Below, in pieces: positions 6,401-13,729 of a stretch of 16,329 bases of DNA. A program made the translations under genes and the position numbers. This stretch comes from Burkholderiales bacterium (lineage in GTDB: Bacteria > Pseudomonadota > Gammaproteobacteria > Burkholderiales > Burkholderiaceae_D): NCBI GenBank assembly GCA_028868455.1, contig JAGWUK010000014.1, positions 1 through 16,329 on the forward strand, given 5' to 3'. The notes below the pieces were generated by a model. That model made no database searches, had not been told where the DNA came from, and saw nothing but the letters and a program-made list of their open reading frames with translations. Numbering within the stretch: the stretch's first letter is position 1; each line of letters opens with the position of its first letter.

Positions 6401-6882
6401 GCCGATGCTCCTGCGTCTGGTCTGCATGAATACCGCATCAGAACGCTGCCAGCGATTATCCCTATCCAGTAATCGACAGGTGCCACCCAAAGCCAGTGAA
6501 TATGCCACGGCACATTCTGCGGTGTGAAGCGTGCCAGACCGTAGGCAGGATTCATGACGAACCACATGAAATCTTCGATGATCCAGAACGCGATGATGCA
6601 GGCGATGATGCGGCACTCCATTTTTAGCGTCCATCGCTGCGACAGGAAAAATGGAAAGTGGAAAAACAGGGCGATGAACGGAAACACCCAGGCGTGATAA
6701 CCCGTCATGGCGCGACCGCCCCAGAAGATATCCAGCAGCCAGTGCTTTTCTATGCGCCAGGTTGGCAAATTGCCGCCCCAGCCGGACGCGCCTTCTATCT
6801 GTATTTCAACTTGTGCGAAAAATAGCGCCAGTAGTGCGACCCAGAACATGGTCAGGACAATCGATTTTGAGGAAGTTCGCAT
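6397..6882 (-). CDS. Four-helix integral membrane protein of unknown function
   Basis: The product has 161 aa. Likely transmembrane helices lie near 8-26, 63-81, 91-111 and 130-149. Between helices 1 and 2 is an aromatic stretch EIQIEGASGWGGNLPTWR (26-43), then GRAMTGYH (56-63). Polar residues in or near the helices, such as HFPF (75-78), EDFMWF (103-108), NP (111-112) and WHIHW (126-130), hint at conserved function rather than simple anchoring. I believe similar EGxxGWxxxLPTWR proteins exist as uncharacterised membrane proteins, but I cannot name the family. It starts 15 bases after the glycosyltransferase stop and overlaps the phosphatase start by 4 bases, so it is the middle gene of a tight operon. 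A role in handling a lipid or glycolipid is inferred from its neighbours. Confidence 0.85.
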   Translation of the reverse strand: MRTSSKSIVLTMFWVALLALFFAQVEIQIEGASGWGGNLPTWRIEKHWLLDIFWGGRAMTGYHAWVFPFIALFFHFPFFLSQRWTLKMECRIIACIIAFWIIEDFMWFVMNPAYGLARFTPQNVPWHIHWLWVAPVDYWIGIIAGSVLMRYSCRPDAGASA

Positions 6883-6897
6883 GTCTTCAGTTGGCCT

Positions 6898-8049
6898 TCA
6901 ATTCATGATGTTTGCTTTGTTGCGCATTGGCAGACCGACGATGTTCAACACTTGTGCCGCCGCATGGGGGCGCCCTAATGCGTGTGCTTTGCTGCGCATG
7001 TCGGCCAGTTTTTCCGGGTGCGTCAGCAGGTAATGGACGCGATAGGCGAGACTGGCGTCGTCATAGGCTTTCAGGGCGACACCTTGCTCCAGCAGGAAAT
7101 CGGCATTGCGTTCTTCTTGTCCGGGAATCGGGGAGTTGACGATCATCGGCAAGCCCATGGCCAGACATTCGGAGGTGGTCAGTCCGCCCGGTTTGGTGAT
7201 AACCAGATCGGCGCAGGCCATTAAACGCTCCACCTGATCAGTGTAGCCTTGTGCCAGCAGGCGGTGCGGAAAGCGGCTGGCGAGATGCTGCAAGGCTTGC
7301 AGTGCTTTGGCATTATTGCCCGTGAGGACAATCAGCTGAAAATCCGCAGACAGGCTCAGCAAGCGTTCGGCCACGATATCGAGTCCGCCCAGGCCAGCGC
7401 CACCGCCCATCAATAAAAATGTGGTGCGCCCCGGGTCGAGCTGCCATTCCTTCGCGCAGACGGCGCGCTCTACAGGCTGGACAAAGACTGGCATGATAGG
7501 AATGCCGGTGACATGAATTTTGTCCGGCGCGATACCCTGATTGCGCATGCGTGAGGCGATTTCTTCATTCGCGGCAAAATAGCCGGCCATGCCTTCGTGT
7601 ACCCACATCCGGTGCAGATCGAAATCCGTGACCTGCACCCAGACCGGGCATTGCAGGCGGTTTTTGCGTAGCAGGCGCGACAGTAATTCGGCGGGGAGAA
7701 AATGGGTGCAAATGATCGCATCCGGCGTGAATGCCGTGATAGCACTAAGCAGGGATTGCGCATTTAAACGCTCGATGCCGCGGCGCAGGCGCTCTATGGT
7801 GCTGTCGGCTTGCGCTGCATTGCTGGCGTGGTACAGATATCCCCAAAGTGTCGGCGCCTTGTTCACCAGCTTCAGATAGAAATCGGTATAGACCTTGCGA
7901 AACGCGCTGGTGACGAAATCCATGACATCCAGATGGCATACCTCTACGTCGTCGGCTTGTTCCATTGCCGTCATTCGCAACGCTTCTGCCGCACGCCTGT
8001 GGCCAGCGCCAGCAGAAACACTCAATAACAGGATTTTTTTCTTACTCAT
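6898..8049 (-). CDS. MGDG synthase-like / UgtP-type diacylglycerol glycosyltransferase (GT28)
   Basis: The product has 383 aa and a MurG-like GT-B fold. The N-terminal lipid-acceptor half shows LLLSVSAGAGHRRAAEAL (7-24), CTHFLPAELLS (114-124) and VTDFDLHRMWVHE (140-152), as in monogalactosyldiacylglycerol synthases. The C-terminal donor half has TGIPIMPVF (181-189), LLMGGGAGLGGL (212-223) and ITKPGGLTTSECLAMGLPMIV (284-304), the nucleotide-sugar site. It probably moves a sugar from a UDP-sugar to diacylglycerol at the inner face of the cytoplasmic membrane. ATG 8049 is chosen because the family starts with KKKILLLS; no Shine-Dalgarno precedes it (the bases are CCCTCC), which is odd. It is the first gene of a three-gene operon. 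The sugar and exact acceptor cannot be read from sequence. Confidence 0.88.
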   Translation of the reverse strand: MSKKKILLLSVSAGAGHRRAAEALRMTAMEQADDVEVCHLDVMDFVTSAFRKVYTDFYLKLVNKAPTLWGYLYHASNAAQADSTIERLRRGIERLNAQSLLSAITAFTPDAIICTHFLPAELLSRLLRKNRLQCPVWVQVTDFDLHRMWVHEGMAGYFAANEEIASRMRNQGIAPDKIHVTGIPIMPVFVQPVERAVCAKEWQLDPGRTTFLLMGGGAGLGGLDIVAERLLSLSADFQLIVLTGNNAKALQALQHLASRFPHRLLAQGYTDQVERLMACADLVITKPGGLTTSECLAMGLPMIVNSPIPGQEERNADFLLEQGVALKAYDDASLAYRVHYLLTHPEKLADMRSKAHALGRPHAAAQVLNIVGLPMRNKANIMN

Positions 8050-8231
8050 GGAGGGTATTGCTCTGTGTAAAAAAGGCAATGAGCATACCACGCCAAAGCG
8101 CAGGTGCTGGCGTACCGCTGGCTGACGGTGGGCGAAATGATTCGCTTGGCAGAACGGGCAGCCGATGCGGGCCGGTCGCCTGCGCGCCTGAGCAGGCGGC
8201 GCGAGCAACGCATGGAAATTTTTGATTATTT

Positions 8232-8254
8232 AATATACTGAGGTAGAGTATATT
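8232..8254. promoter_or_regulatory. AT-rich perfect inverted repeat, possible operator
   Basis: AATATACT (8232-8239) and AGTATATT (8247-8254) are exact reverse complements around the 7-base spacer GAGGTAG. On the minus strand it provides TATACT and TATATT hexamers that could serve as -10 boxes for the glycosyltransferase operon, about 180-200 bases before its start codon. No known regulator site was recognised. Confidence 0.4.
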
Positions 8255-8304
8255 TTTATGTCGCAATCAATACGCGCGCTACGATGCCAATTTTTACCTA
8301 TACT

Positions 8305-8326
8305 CCCCTATTTTTAGTGATAGGGG
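8305..8326 (-). terminator. Possible weak terminator after pdxH
   Basis: A perfect 7-bp stem CCCCTAT/ATAGGGG with an 8-base loop lies about 48 bases beyond the pdxH stop codon on the minus strand. No T-run follows in either direction, so a regulatory or transcript-stabilising hairpin is an alternative. Confidence 0.35.
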
Positions 8327-8373
8327 AAGTCGGTTGCTCGCCTTGTACAGCCACGTCGGGATGCGTATCCGGC

Positions 8374-9009
8374 TTACGGTTGCAGGCGGCTGATCGTCCA
8401 GCTGCCGTCGGCGGCACGCGTGTAGACGATGCGGTCATGCAGACGAGAGCTGCGGCCTTGCCAGAATTCCAGCTTGTCCGGCACTAGGCGATAACCGCCC
8501 CAATGCGCGGGGCGCGGCGGATGGTCACCGAATTCGGCAACGACCTCGGCCAGTTTTTTTTCCAGATCAGCACGATGAGCAATCGGCTGGCTCTGTTGTG
8601 ATGCATTGGCGCTTTGGCGACTGCCGAGCGGGCGGCTATGGAAATAGCGGTCGTTTTCTTCGTCCGTGATTTTTTCTATGCGGCCTTCAATGCGGACCTG
8701 ACGCTCCAGCGCGGTCCAGAAAAACAGCAGCGCCGCGTAAGGATGGCTTTCCATTTCCTGGCCTTTGGCGCTGTCATAATTGGTGAACCAGCAAAAACCG
8801 CGTTCATCGAATTCCTTGATCAGTACGATACGTGAAGTCGGCCGACCATCGGCATTGACTGTGGACAGGCTCATGGCGTTGGCTTCAGTGACATCGGCTT
8901 TCAGCGCCTGATCGAACCACAGGCCGAATTGCTGGATAGGATCAGCGTTGACATCGGTTTCGGACAGGCTCGCTTGTTGATAATCTTTGCGGAGATGGGC
9001 AATAGACAT
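8374..9009 (-). CDS. pdxH: Pyridoxamine/pyridoxine 5'-phosphate oxidase PdxH
   Basis: This 211-aa FMN enzyme oxidises pyridoxine or pyridoxamine 5'-phosphate to pyridoxal 5'-phosphate with O2, the last step and salvage step of vitamin B6 synthesis. Family blocks are present in order: [21 protein letters not shown] (45-65), [11 protein letters not shown] (75-85), ERQVRIEGR (102-110), [17 protein letters not shown] (125-141) and the signature [17 protein letters not shown] (170-186) with SRLHDR (188-193). The length is close to the E. coli enzyme. ATG 9009 is preceded by AAGGAA at 7-8 bases and matches the family start; longer in-frame extensions upstream run into the hemerythrin gene. It lies 29 bases after that gene on the same strand and may be cotranscribed with it. 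Confidence 0.96.
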   Translation of the reverse strand: MSIAHLRKDYQQASLSETDVNADPIQQFGLWFDQALKADVTEANAMSLSTVNADGRPTSRIVLIKEFDERGFCWFTNYDSAKGQEMESHPYAALLFFWTALERQVRIEGRIEKITDEENDRYFHSRPLGSRQSANASQQSQPIAHRADLEKKLAEVVAEFGDHPPRPAHWGGYRLVPDKLEFWQGRSSRLHDRIVYTRAADGSWTISRLQP

Positions 9010-9038
9010 GATGTTCCTTCGTAGGTATTGAAATGAAT

Positions 9039-9572
9039 TCAGGCGGAGATGCCGCGCCGCGCCTGCATGGCTGCGCCCAGCGTCTGCATCTGCGCATCGC
9101 TGAACAGACGTTTTGCCATAGGCGCAATCTGGGTTTCTTCGATCTGCATATGTTCGGCATACAGCGCAGCGAATTGCGCGATGGCATCGGCCGATAATTG
9201 TGCTGCTGTACCAGCGGCAATCGCGCTGAGTTGCTGCTCCAGCGCGGCCCATTGCATTGCCATCTGCTGATGCTGCGCCAGAATCGTCTTCAATAAGGTT
9301 TCGAGCAATGTGGCATCGGCACCGCTGGCGGTCGCACTCAGGGTCGGCAATAAGTCGATTTCTTCATCTTCGTGATGTAAGGGAGCCGCCTTGCTGAAAT
9401 ACCGCAACACCGCCTGCGCCGCTTGCTGTGCATCGGTGTCGGCACCGTGTTGCGGCAGATGTTGCAGCAACTTGTCCAGCGTGGCCAGCTGTTTCCGGAT
9501 ACGGTCATGGCAGTGCTTTAACACCGCCAGCGGCTGGTCGAATCCCGGCGCGCTGTCAAATAAAGAATTCAC
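9039..9572 (-). CDS. Hemerythrin HHE-type cation-binding domain protein
   Basis: The product has 177 aa and is an all-helical four-helix-bundle candidate. Putative diiron ligands lie in CHDRI (H22), LHHEDEE (H66, H67, E70), AQHQQM (H101) and AEHMQIEE (H141, E145), the spacing expected of hemerythrin-like domains. Such proteins bind O2 or NO, or act in iron and oxidative-stress handling; the role here is unknown. I prefer a GTG start at 9572 because AAGGAG lies 5 bases before it and the protein then begins [15 protein letters not shown]. The frame stays open upstream to an ATG at 9716, but that extension has no ribosome binding site. No signal peptide or fused sensor domain is seen. pdxH follows 29 bases downstream. 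Confidence 0.85.
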   Translation of the reverse strand: MNSLFDSAPGFDQPLAVLKHCHDRIRKQLATLDKLLQHLPQHGADTDAQQAAQAVLRYFSKAAPLHHEDEEIDLLPTLSATASGADATLLETLLKTILAQHQQMAMQWAALEQQLSAIAAGTAAQLSADAIAQFAALYAEHMQIEETQIAPMAKRLFSDAQMQTLGAAMQARRGISA

Positions 9573-9788
9573 GGATACTCCTTCGGCGATGTCAAAAAAT
9601 AGCCTGGCAAACCTGCTCCAGCGCTGCATGCCGATGACGATGTTGCAAGTCGCCAGCACAAGAACCGGAACAGCGCAGGGGAAGTGTTGTGTCAGTTTTA
9701 GCATTATGCAATACACGGGATCACGATGCTTGCGTCATATCAATGGCAGTCTTGTAAAATGGCGCCTGCTTTTATCCACGCCTTCATC

Positions 9789-10592
9789 ATGCAACACGAC
9801 ACCGATATTGATTTTGACCGCCGTTTTGGCGGAATTGCCCGCCTGTACGGCGCCGCCGCTCTGGAACGCTTCAAGAACGCCCATGTCTGCGTCGTCGGCG
9901 TTGGTGGCGTCGGCTCCTGGGTCGTTGAAGCGCTGGCGCGCAGCGCTATCGGTCATATCACCATGATTGATCTCGACAACGTGGCTGAATCGAATATCAA
10001 TCGCCAGATTCAGGCCAACAGCGATACGCTGGGCAAGGCCAAAGTAAGCGCGCTGGCAGAACGCATTGCGCTGATCAATCCGTATTGCCAGGTGCGCGAA
10101 GTCGAAGATTTCGTCACACCAGACAATCTTGACGACATGCTGGGCAAGCCCGGATTTGATTACGTCATTGACGCCATCGACAACGTCAAGGCCAAGACCG
10201 CACTGATCGCCTACTGCCGCCAACATGCCATACCGCTGATCACGATCGGTGCCGCTGGCGGGCAAACCGACCCCGGCAAGATCGAGATCCGTGATTTGTC
10301 GCGTACCGAGCAGGAACCCTTGCTGGCGCTGGTGCGCAAACGCCTGCGCCAGAATCACGGCTTCCCGCGCGGCACCAAAACTAAATTCGGCATTGATGCC
10401 GTGTTTTCCATGGAAGCCCTGAGCATGCCGGAAACCGCCGAAGCCTGCGCCGTCGGCGACAGCCAGGACAATGCCAGCACTGGCGTCACTGGTTTGAATT
10501 GCGCTGGTTTCGGCTCATCCATCGTCGTGACCGCTTCGTTCGGCCTCATGGCCGCAGCACAAGTCCTGCGCAAGCTGGCAGTTGCAGATTGA
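9789..10592 (+). CDS. tcdA: tRNA threonylcarbamoyladenosine dehydratase TcdA (CsdL)
   Basis: This 267-aa E1-like enzyme uses ATP to cyclise t6A at tRNA position 37 to ct6A, usually with CsdA/CsdE as sulfur-transfer helpers. The Rossmann nucleotide loop GVGGVGSW (37-44), ITMIDLDNVAESNINRQ (57-73) and K85 in GKAK are the adenylation site. DYVIDAIDNVKAKT (124-137) and ITIGAAGGQTDP (151-162) follow in the family order. A hydrophobic C-terminal segment (about 240-262) matches the helix that associates with membrane in E. coli. The length matches E. coli TcdA. ATG 9789 fits the family start; no clear Shine-Dalgarno is present. TTGCGT (9730-9735) and TAAAAT (9755-9760) might be its promoter, with a long spacer. 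It is transcribed away from the hemerythrin gene. Confidence 0.95.
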   Translation: MQHDTDIDFDRRFGGIARLYGAAALERFKNAHVCVVGVGGVGSWVVEALARSAIGHITMIDLDNVAESNINRQIQANSDTLGKAKVSALAERIALINPYCQVREVEDFVTPDNLDDMLGKPGFDYVIDAIDNVKAKTALIAYCRQHAIPLITIGAAGGQTDPGKIEIRDLSRTEQEPLLALVRKRLRQNHGFPRGTKTKFGIDAVFSMEALSMPETAEACAVGDSQDNASTGVTGLNCAGFGSSIVVTASFGLMAAAQVLRKLAVAD

Positions 10593-10626
10593 GACGCACT
10601 ATTCTGCGATCGAAATAATGATTGAT

Positions 10627-10670
10627 GCCATGTTTTGCAATGAAACATGGCTGTTTCTGATGCAGAAACA
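10627..10670. terminator. Twin adjacent hairpins after tcdA
   Basis: GCCATGTTT/AAACATGGC (9-bp perfect stem, 7-base loop, 10627-10651) is followed at once by TGTTTCT/AGAAACA (7-bp stem, 5-base loop, 10652-10670). They start 35 bases after the tcdA stop. There is no long T-run, so termination, 3' end protection or protein binding are all possible. Confidence 0.4.
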
Positions 10671-10742
10671 ATGTTTAACAAATCCATCATGGGTGTGCAA
10701 CACGGCGCCTTGTATTTCCGCAAATGAACTATTAGAGTCAAT

Positions 10743-10848
10743 AAGGACAGACGCAAAACTGCGCCAGCGGCGTTATGGCTCCTTGCCGTACGACAAGGTA
10801 CTGTCTTCGTCGCCATGCCTTGCTGGCACAATTTTGCGTCAGTCCTGA
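10743..10848. repeat. Palindromic dispersed repeat, copy B
   Basis: This 106-base unit has imperfect inverted ends, AAGGACAGACGCAAAACTGC against CAATTTTGCGTCAGTCCTGA. Further inner pairing joins GCCAGCGG and TTGCTGGC, then ATGGC and GCCAT. A central near-palindrome CCTTGCCGTACGACAAGG caps it. The whole unit can form one long hairpin on either strand. Confidence 0.85.
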
Positions 10849-10855
10849 CTGCGGT

Positions 10856-10953
10856 CGACGCAAAACTGCGCCAGCGGCGTTATGGCTCCTTGCCGTACGA
10901 TAGGTACTGTCTTCGTCGCCATGCCTTGCTGGCACAATTTGCGTCAGTCCTGA
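10856..10953. repeat. Palindromic dispersed repeat, copy C (tandem with B)
   Basis: It is nearly identical to copy B from GACGCAAAACTGC to GTCAGTCCTGA. It differs by a C-to-T change with one lost base in the centre, and by one lost T near the right end. The GACGC starts of B and C are 107 bases apart. Confidence 0.85.
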
Positions 10954-10960
10954 CAATTGG

Positions 10961-11000
10961 ACAAGCGCATAGCTGGTCCAGCGGCGTTATGGTCATCGGC
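10961..11000. repeat. Partial palindromic repeat, copy D (left half only)
   Basis: CCAGCGGCGTTATGG, shared exactly with copies B and C, follows a degraded left end (ACAAGCGCATAGCTGGT). It falls one period (about 106 bases) after copy C. The right half is absent. Confidence 0.65.
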
Positions 11001-11120
11001 TTTTGACTTCCCCGCCTTTGTAGAGCGTTGCACTTCAAAACATTTCGTTTCATCGCACTTTCGCCGGAAAGGAGCAGGTCGCATCGAATGATTGACACTT
11101 TTTTCCTGCCACGTTTGTGA

Positions 11121-11155
11121 TGCATTTTTGCGCGCTTTTGCGCATGAAAAATGCA
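11121..11155. promoter_or_regulatory. Long hairpin in the chemoreceptor leader
   Basis: TGCATTTTT (11121-11129) and AAAAATGCA (11147-11155) pair perfectly, with an inner GCGC/GCGC pairing. It ends about 50 bases before the chemoreceptor ATG and lies after a TTGACA hexamer (11092-11097). It could be an operator or leader structure. No clear FliA-type promoter was found. Confidence 0.35.
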
Positions 11156-11204
11156 CCTGCCGTATTGCCAGAATTTTCTTGAAGTTTAATTGTGGGGAGT
11201 CGCC

Positions 11205-12836
11205 ATGTTCAATGACATACGCATCAAGACCAAGCTCATCGTCGTCTTAAGCATTTTGTCCGCGTTGGTGCTGGTGGTTGGTGCATCGGGTTTTTATAGT
11301 CTTAACGCTAATAATAATTCGCTCAAGACGGTCTATGATGATCGCCTGGTGGCGCTGGGGCAGCTTGACACCGTGATTCGTTTAGTCGTGCGAAATGAGT
11401 TACTGGTTGCTAAAACGCTGAGCGATACACCAGAACAGATCGCCGTCAGCGTGGATGCGATCGAAGCGGGCAAAGTAAGGGCAGCCAAAGTCTGGGATGA
11501 CTACATGGCCACCTATCTGACTCCTGACGAATCCGTCCTGGCCAAACAGTTTGCAGAGCGCCAGAAGAAGTTTCTCGACGAGGGATTAAATCCTACCCTG
11601 ATTGCCCTGCGTAATAAGGATACCGAGCAGGCAACCAAATTGCTGCACGAAAAGCTGGAGCCCTTGTTCCAGCCTATGCGTGAATCCATGAATGCGCTGA
11701 TTCAATTGCAGCTGGATGTCGGGAAGGCAGAATATGCGTCGTCTCAAAACTTTTTTAGCGAATTTCGCTTGCTGGCCGGGCTTGTGATTCTGGCTTCCAT
11801 CGCCATTGCTGCTTTGATGGGCTATTGGTTAATACGCAGCATTGCCGGGCCGCTGAATTATGCCGTCCATATCGCACACGGCATTGCAGGCGGTGACCTG
11901 AGCCAGCGTATTGAGGTCAAGTCAAAAGACGAAGCGGGCGAATTGCTGCAAGCCTTGTCCGAGATGAATCAAAGCCTGATCAGCATCGTGCACGGCGTCC
12001 GAAGCAGCACCGAAACTATCGTGACAGCCTCCAACGAAATCGCTGCTGGTAATCTGGATTTGTCCGAGCGTACCGAAACCCAGGCCAGTTCACTGGAAGA
12101 AACCGCCTCGTCAATGGAGGAACTGACTTCGACAGTCAAACATAATGCTGACAACGCGAAACATGCAAATCAACTGGTGTCGGCGTCATCAGATTACGCC
12201 AGCAAGGGTGGTGTCGTGGTCGGACAGATGGTCAATACCATGGGGGCAATCAAAGACAGTTCGCGCAAAATCGTCGACATTATCGGCGTGATTGACGGTA
12301 TTGCATTTCAGACCAATATTCTGGCACTGAATGCGGCCGTCGAAGCGGCACGTGCCGGCGAACAAGGGCGCGGGTTTGCCGTGGTAGCTTCGGAAGTCCG
12401 CAATCTCGCGCAGCGTTCGGCCAGCGCTGCAAAAGAAATCAAGCAATTGATCACGGATTCGGTGAGCAATGTGGATGCTGGTTCGGCGTTGGTCGATGAA
12501 ACCGGATCAACCATGGATCAGATTGTCACTTCCGTGCATCAGGTGTCGGCCATCATCAGCGATATCGCCGCCGCAGGGAGCGAACAAAGCAGCGGTATAG
12601 AACAAGTCAATTTGGCGATTACGCAAATGGATCAGGTGACGCAGCACAATGCCGCACTGGTGGAAGAAGCCGCTGCTGCTGCGCAGAGTTTGCTGGAGCA
12701 GGCTGAAAAGCTGAATCAGGTCGTGGGTGTATTCAAGCTTGATTCTGCCGGGCATAGTGCGCGCCAGCAGGCAGCGGCCAATGCAGCGACTGGCCGCGAT
12801 CCTGCGAATAAAAAAATGCTCAGGCTTAGTGCCTGA
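11205..12836 (+). CDS. Methyl-accepting chemotaxis protein (Tsr/Tar-type layout)
   Basis: This 543-aa inner-membrane chemoreceptor has TM1 at about 11-30, a helical periplasmic sensor of the four-helix-bundle type (about 31-188), TM2 at 189-210, HAMP at 211-265 and a cytoplasmic coiled coil. The conserved signalling tip [20 protein letters not shown] (363-382) continues with [18 protein letters not shown] (389-406) and binds CheA and CheW. Gln/Glu-rich segments around [17 protein letters not shown] (291-307) are likely methylation sites. The C-terminus (KKMLRLSA) lacks the NWETF-like pentapeptide that tethers CheR/CheB. ATG 11205 follows GGGGAG. The ligand cannot be predicted. It is a single gene with no chemotaxis genes beside it. 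Confidence 0.96.
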   Translation: MFNDIRIKTKLIVVLSILSALVLVVGASGFYSLNANNNSLKTVYDDRLVALGQLDTVIRLVVRNELLVAKTLSDTPEQIAVSVDAIEAGKVRAAKVWDDYMATYLTPDESVLAKQFAERQKKFLDEGLNPTLIALRNKDTEQATKLLHEKLEPLFQPMRESMNALIQLQLDVGKAEYASSQNFFSEFRLLAGLVILASIAIAALMGYWLIRSIAGPLNYAVHIAHGIAGGDLSQRIEVKSKDEAGELLQALSEMNQSLISIVHGVRSSTETIVTASNEIAAGNLDLSERTETQASSLEETASSMEELTSTVKHNADNAKHANQLVSASSDYASKGGVVVGQMVNTMGAIKDSSRKIVDIIGVIDGIAFQTNILALNAAVEAARAGEQGRGFAVVASEVRNLAQRSASAAKEIKQLITDSVSNVDAGSALVDETGSTMDQIVTSVHQVSAIISDIAAAGSEQSSGIEQVNLAITQMDQVTQHNAALVEEAAAAAQSLLEQAEKLNQVVGVFKLDSAGHSARQQAAANAATGRDPANKKMLRLSA

Positions 12837-12870
12837 ATCTGAGGTACCGATTTAATAAACCTCCGCTTGC

Positions 12871-12925
12871 GAACCGGTTTGCCCGCTGTGTGCCGATCCG
12901 GCTGTACGGTAGCGAAAGCCGGTTC
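12871..12925. other. Inverted repeat between convergent genes
   Basis: GAACCGG (12871-12877) and CCGGTTC (12919-12925) are exact reverse complements 41 bases apart. They lie between the chemoreceptor stop and the convergent TonB-domain gene stop. No T-run follows, so termination is only a possibility. Confidence 0.3.
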
Positions 12926-12934
12926 TCAAGGCGT

Positions 12935-13729
12935 TTAATCCATTTTGAAATTGAATTCCAGCAAGGCCGTTTGCGGTTTGGAAATCGGTGCATATTTCCA
13001 CTGCATGACCGCGGCGATGACTTCTTTATCAAAGTATTTGCCCGGCTTGGCTTTCAGGATATCCACTTGCGCGACTTTGCCGTCAGTGCCTACGTGTACG
13101 CGCGCATTCACAAATCCTTCGGTCACGCCGGAGCGGATAGCGGATTTTGGAAAACTTGGTTTAACGCTGGATAACACTTTCAAAACAATATTTTCGGGCG
13201 GTGGTACCGGTGCAGCAGCAGGCTTGGACAATGCCGCCACGCTGGCTACCGCTGGTGCAGGTGCGGGCGCGGCAGCCGCAACGACTGGCTTGGCAGCCAC
13301 GGGCGCCGTCGTGGCCGATGCGGACGCCTTGCTGGCTTCGCGATACAAGGCCGCGGCCTTGGCTGCCTGGGCCCGCGATTCCTGTGCCAGTTTCGCTTCT
13401 TTTGCTTCCTTGGCCTCGCGTGCTTCTTTCGCCTCTTTGGCTTCTTTTGCCAGTTTTTCTTCTTTAGCGATCTGAGCCGGTGTCTTGGTGGAGGCCATAT
13501 CCATCCACTTGGTGACGTCGGCGGTTTCTTCTGTATGTTTTACCGGATTTTTAACCAGCCCCGTCGGCATGGGGGCATGATGTTCGGGGGCCGATGTTTC
13601 ACTGGCTGAGGCATCTGGTTCTGGTGCTTTTTGGCATGCTGTCACCAGACTCATGAGGCTGAGAATGCTGACCATGCGCAGTTTGCGGAAATCACCGTGT
13701 TTTTCTGTACGGGGGGCTACCTTATTCAT
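12935..13729 (-). CDS. TonB C-terminal domain lipoprotein
   Basis: The product has 264 aa. A basic start then hydrophobic stretch ends in the lipobox LVTAC, with acylated C32. Residue +2 is Gln, which by the Lol rule predicts the outer membrane. A highly charged Lys/Glu/Ala helix follows (about 88-128, with repeated KEAKEA units), then an Ala/Pro-rich spacer (135-178). The TonB C-terminal fold (about 180-264) includes VKPSFPKSAIRSGVTEGFVN (189-208) and AAVMQWKYAPI (239-249). Classical TonB is held by an N-terminal membrane helix that contacts ExbB, and that is absent here, so this is not a standard energy transducer; an envelope-linking or assembly role is inferred. ATG 13729 has GGAG at a good distance. 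No exbBD or receptor gene is adjacent. Confidence 0.85.
   Translation of the reverse strand: MNKVAPRTEKHGDFRKLRMVSILSLMSLVTACQKAPEPDASASETSAPEHHAPMPTGLVKNPVKHTEETADVTKWMDMASTKTPAQIAKEEKLAKEAKEAKEAREAKEAKEAKLAQESRAQAAKAAALYREASKASASATTAPVAAKPVVAAAAPAPAPAVASVAALSKPAAAPVPPPENIVLKVLSSVKPSFPKSAIRSGVTEGFVNARVHVGTDGKVAQVDILKAKPGKYFDKEVIAAVMQWKYAPISKPQTALLEFNFKMD
13389..13461. repeat. Degenerate short repeat coding a Lys-Glu-Ala helix
   Basis: Variants of the 9-base unit GCTTCTTTC/GCCTCTTTG repeat within the TonB-domain gene. They encode KEAKEAKEAREAKEAKEAK, a charged helical spacer. Such tracts are prone to length change by slippage. Confidence 0.6.

Larger units (their letters stand above)
8050..8373. 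other. Intergenic gap between pdxH and the glycosyltransferase operon
   Basis: There is no gene here. From the glycosyltransferase start outward there is a GC-rich leader containing the inverted repeat CGCCTGC/GCAGGCG (8177-8198). Next comes an AT-rich palindrome at 8232-8254 that may mark the promoter or operator. A hairpin at 8305-8326 lies downstream of pdxH. Confidence 0.5.
10593..11204. other. Repeat-rich intergenic region between tcdA and the chemoreceptor gene
   Basis: The 612 bases hold no credible gene. Open frames inside the repeats are short and give the same peptide from each copy (RTARSHNAAGAVL), so they are repeat artefacts. In order it holds twin hairpins (10627-10670), two tandem palindromic repeats and a half copy (10743 to about 11000), then the chemoreceptor leader with a long hairpin (11121-11155). 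Confidence 0.75.

Noticed and set aside
6401..6634. N-terminal extension of the phosphatase up to an upstream ATG
   Set aside because: It lies wholly inside the membrane-protein gene in another frame, and the signal peptide starts cleanly at 6400.
9573..9716. Longer hemerythrin-domain protein with a hydrophobic N-terminus
   Set aside because: AAGGAG is placed for the GTG at 9572; the upstream ATG has no ribosome site and the hydrophobic part is probably untranslated.
10931..10945. TGGCAC...TTTGCG in the repeats resembles a sigma-54 promoter
   Set aside because: Sigma-54 sites need 10 bases between GG and GC; here there are 8 or 9 depending on the copy, and the motif is simply the repeat end.
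10355..11156. Several minus-strand open frames of 70-158 codons over the repeats and the tcdA end
   Set aside because: They translate the palindromic repeats into the same peptide from each copy and overlap tcdA; they have no ribosome sites or domains.
13201..13475. Plus-strand Ala-rich open frame opposite the TonB-domain gene
   Set aside because: It is the antisense shadow of the Ala/Pro and Lys/Glu/Ala tracts of the real gene.
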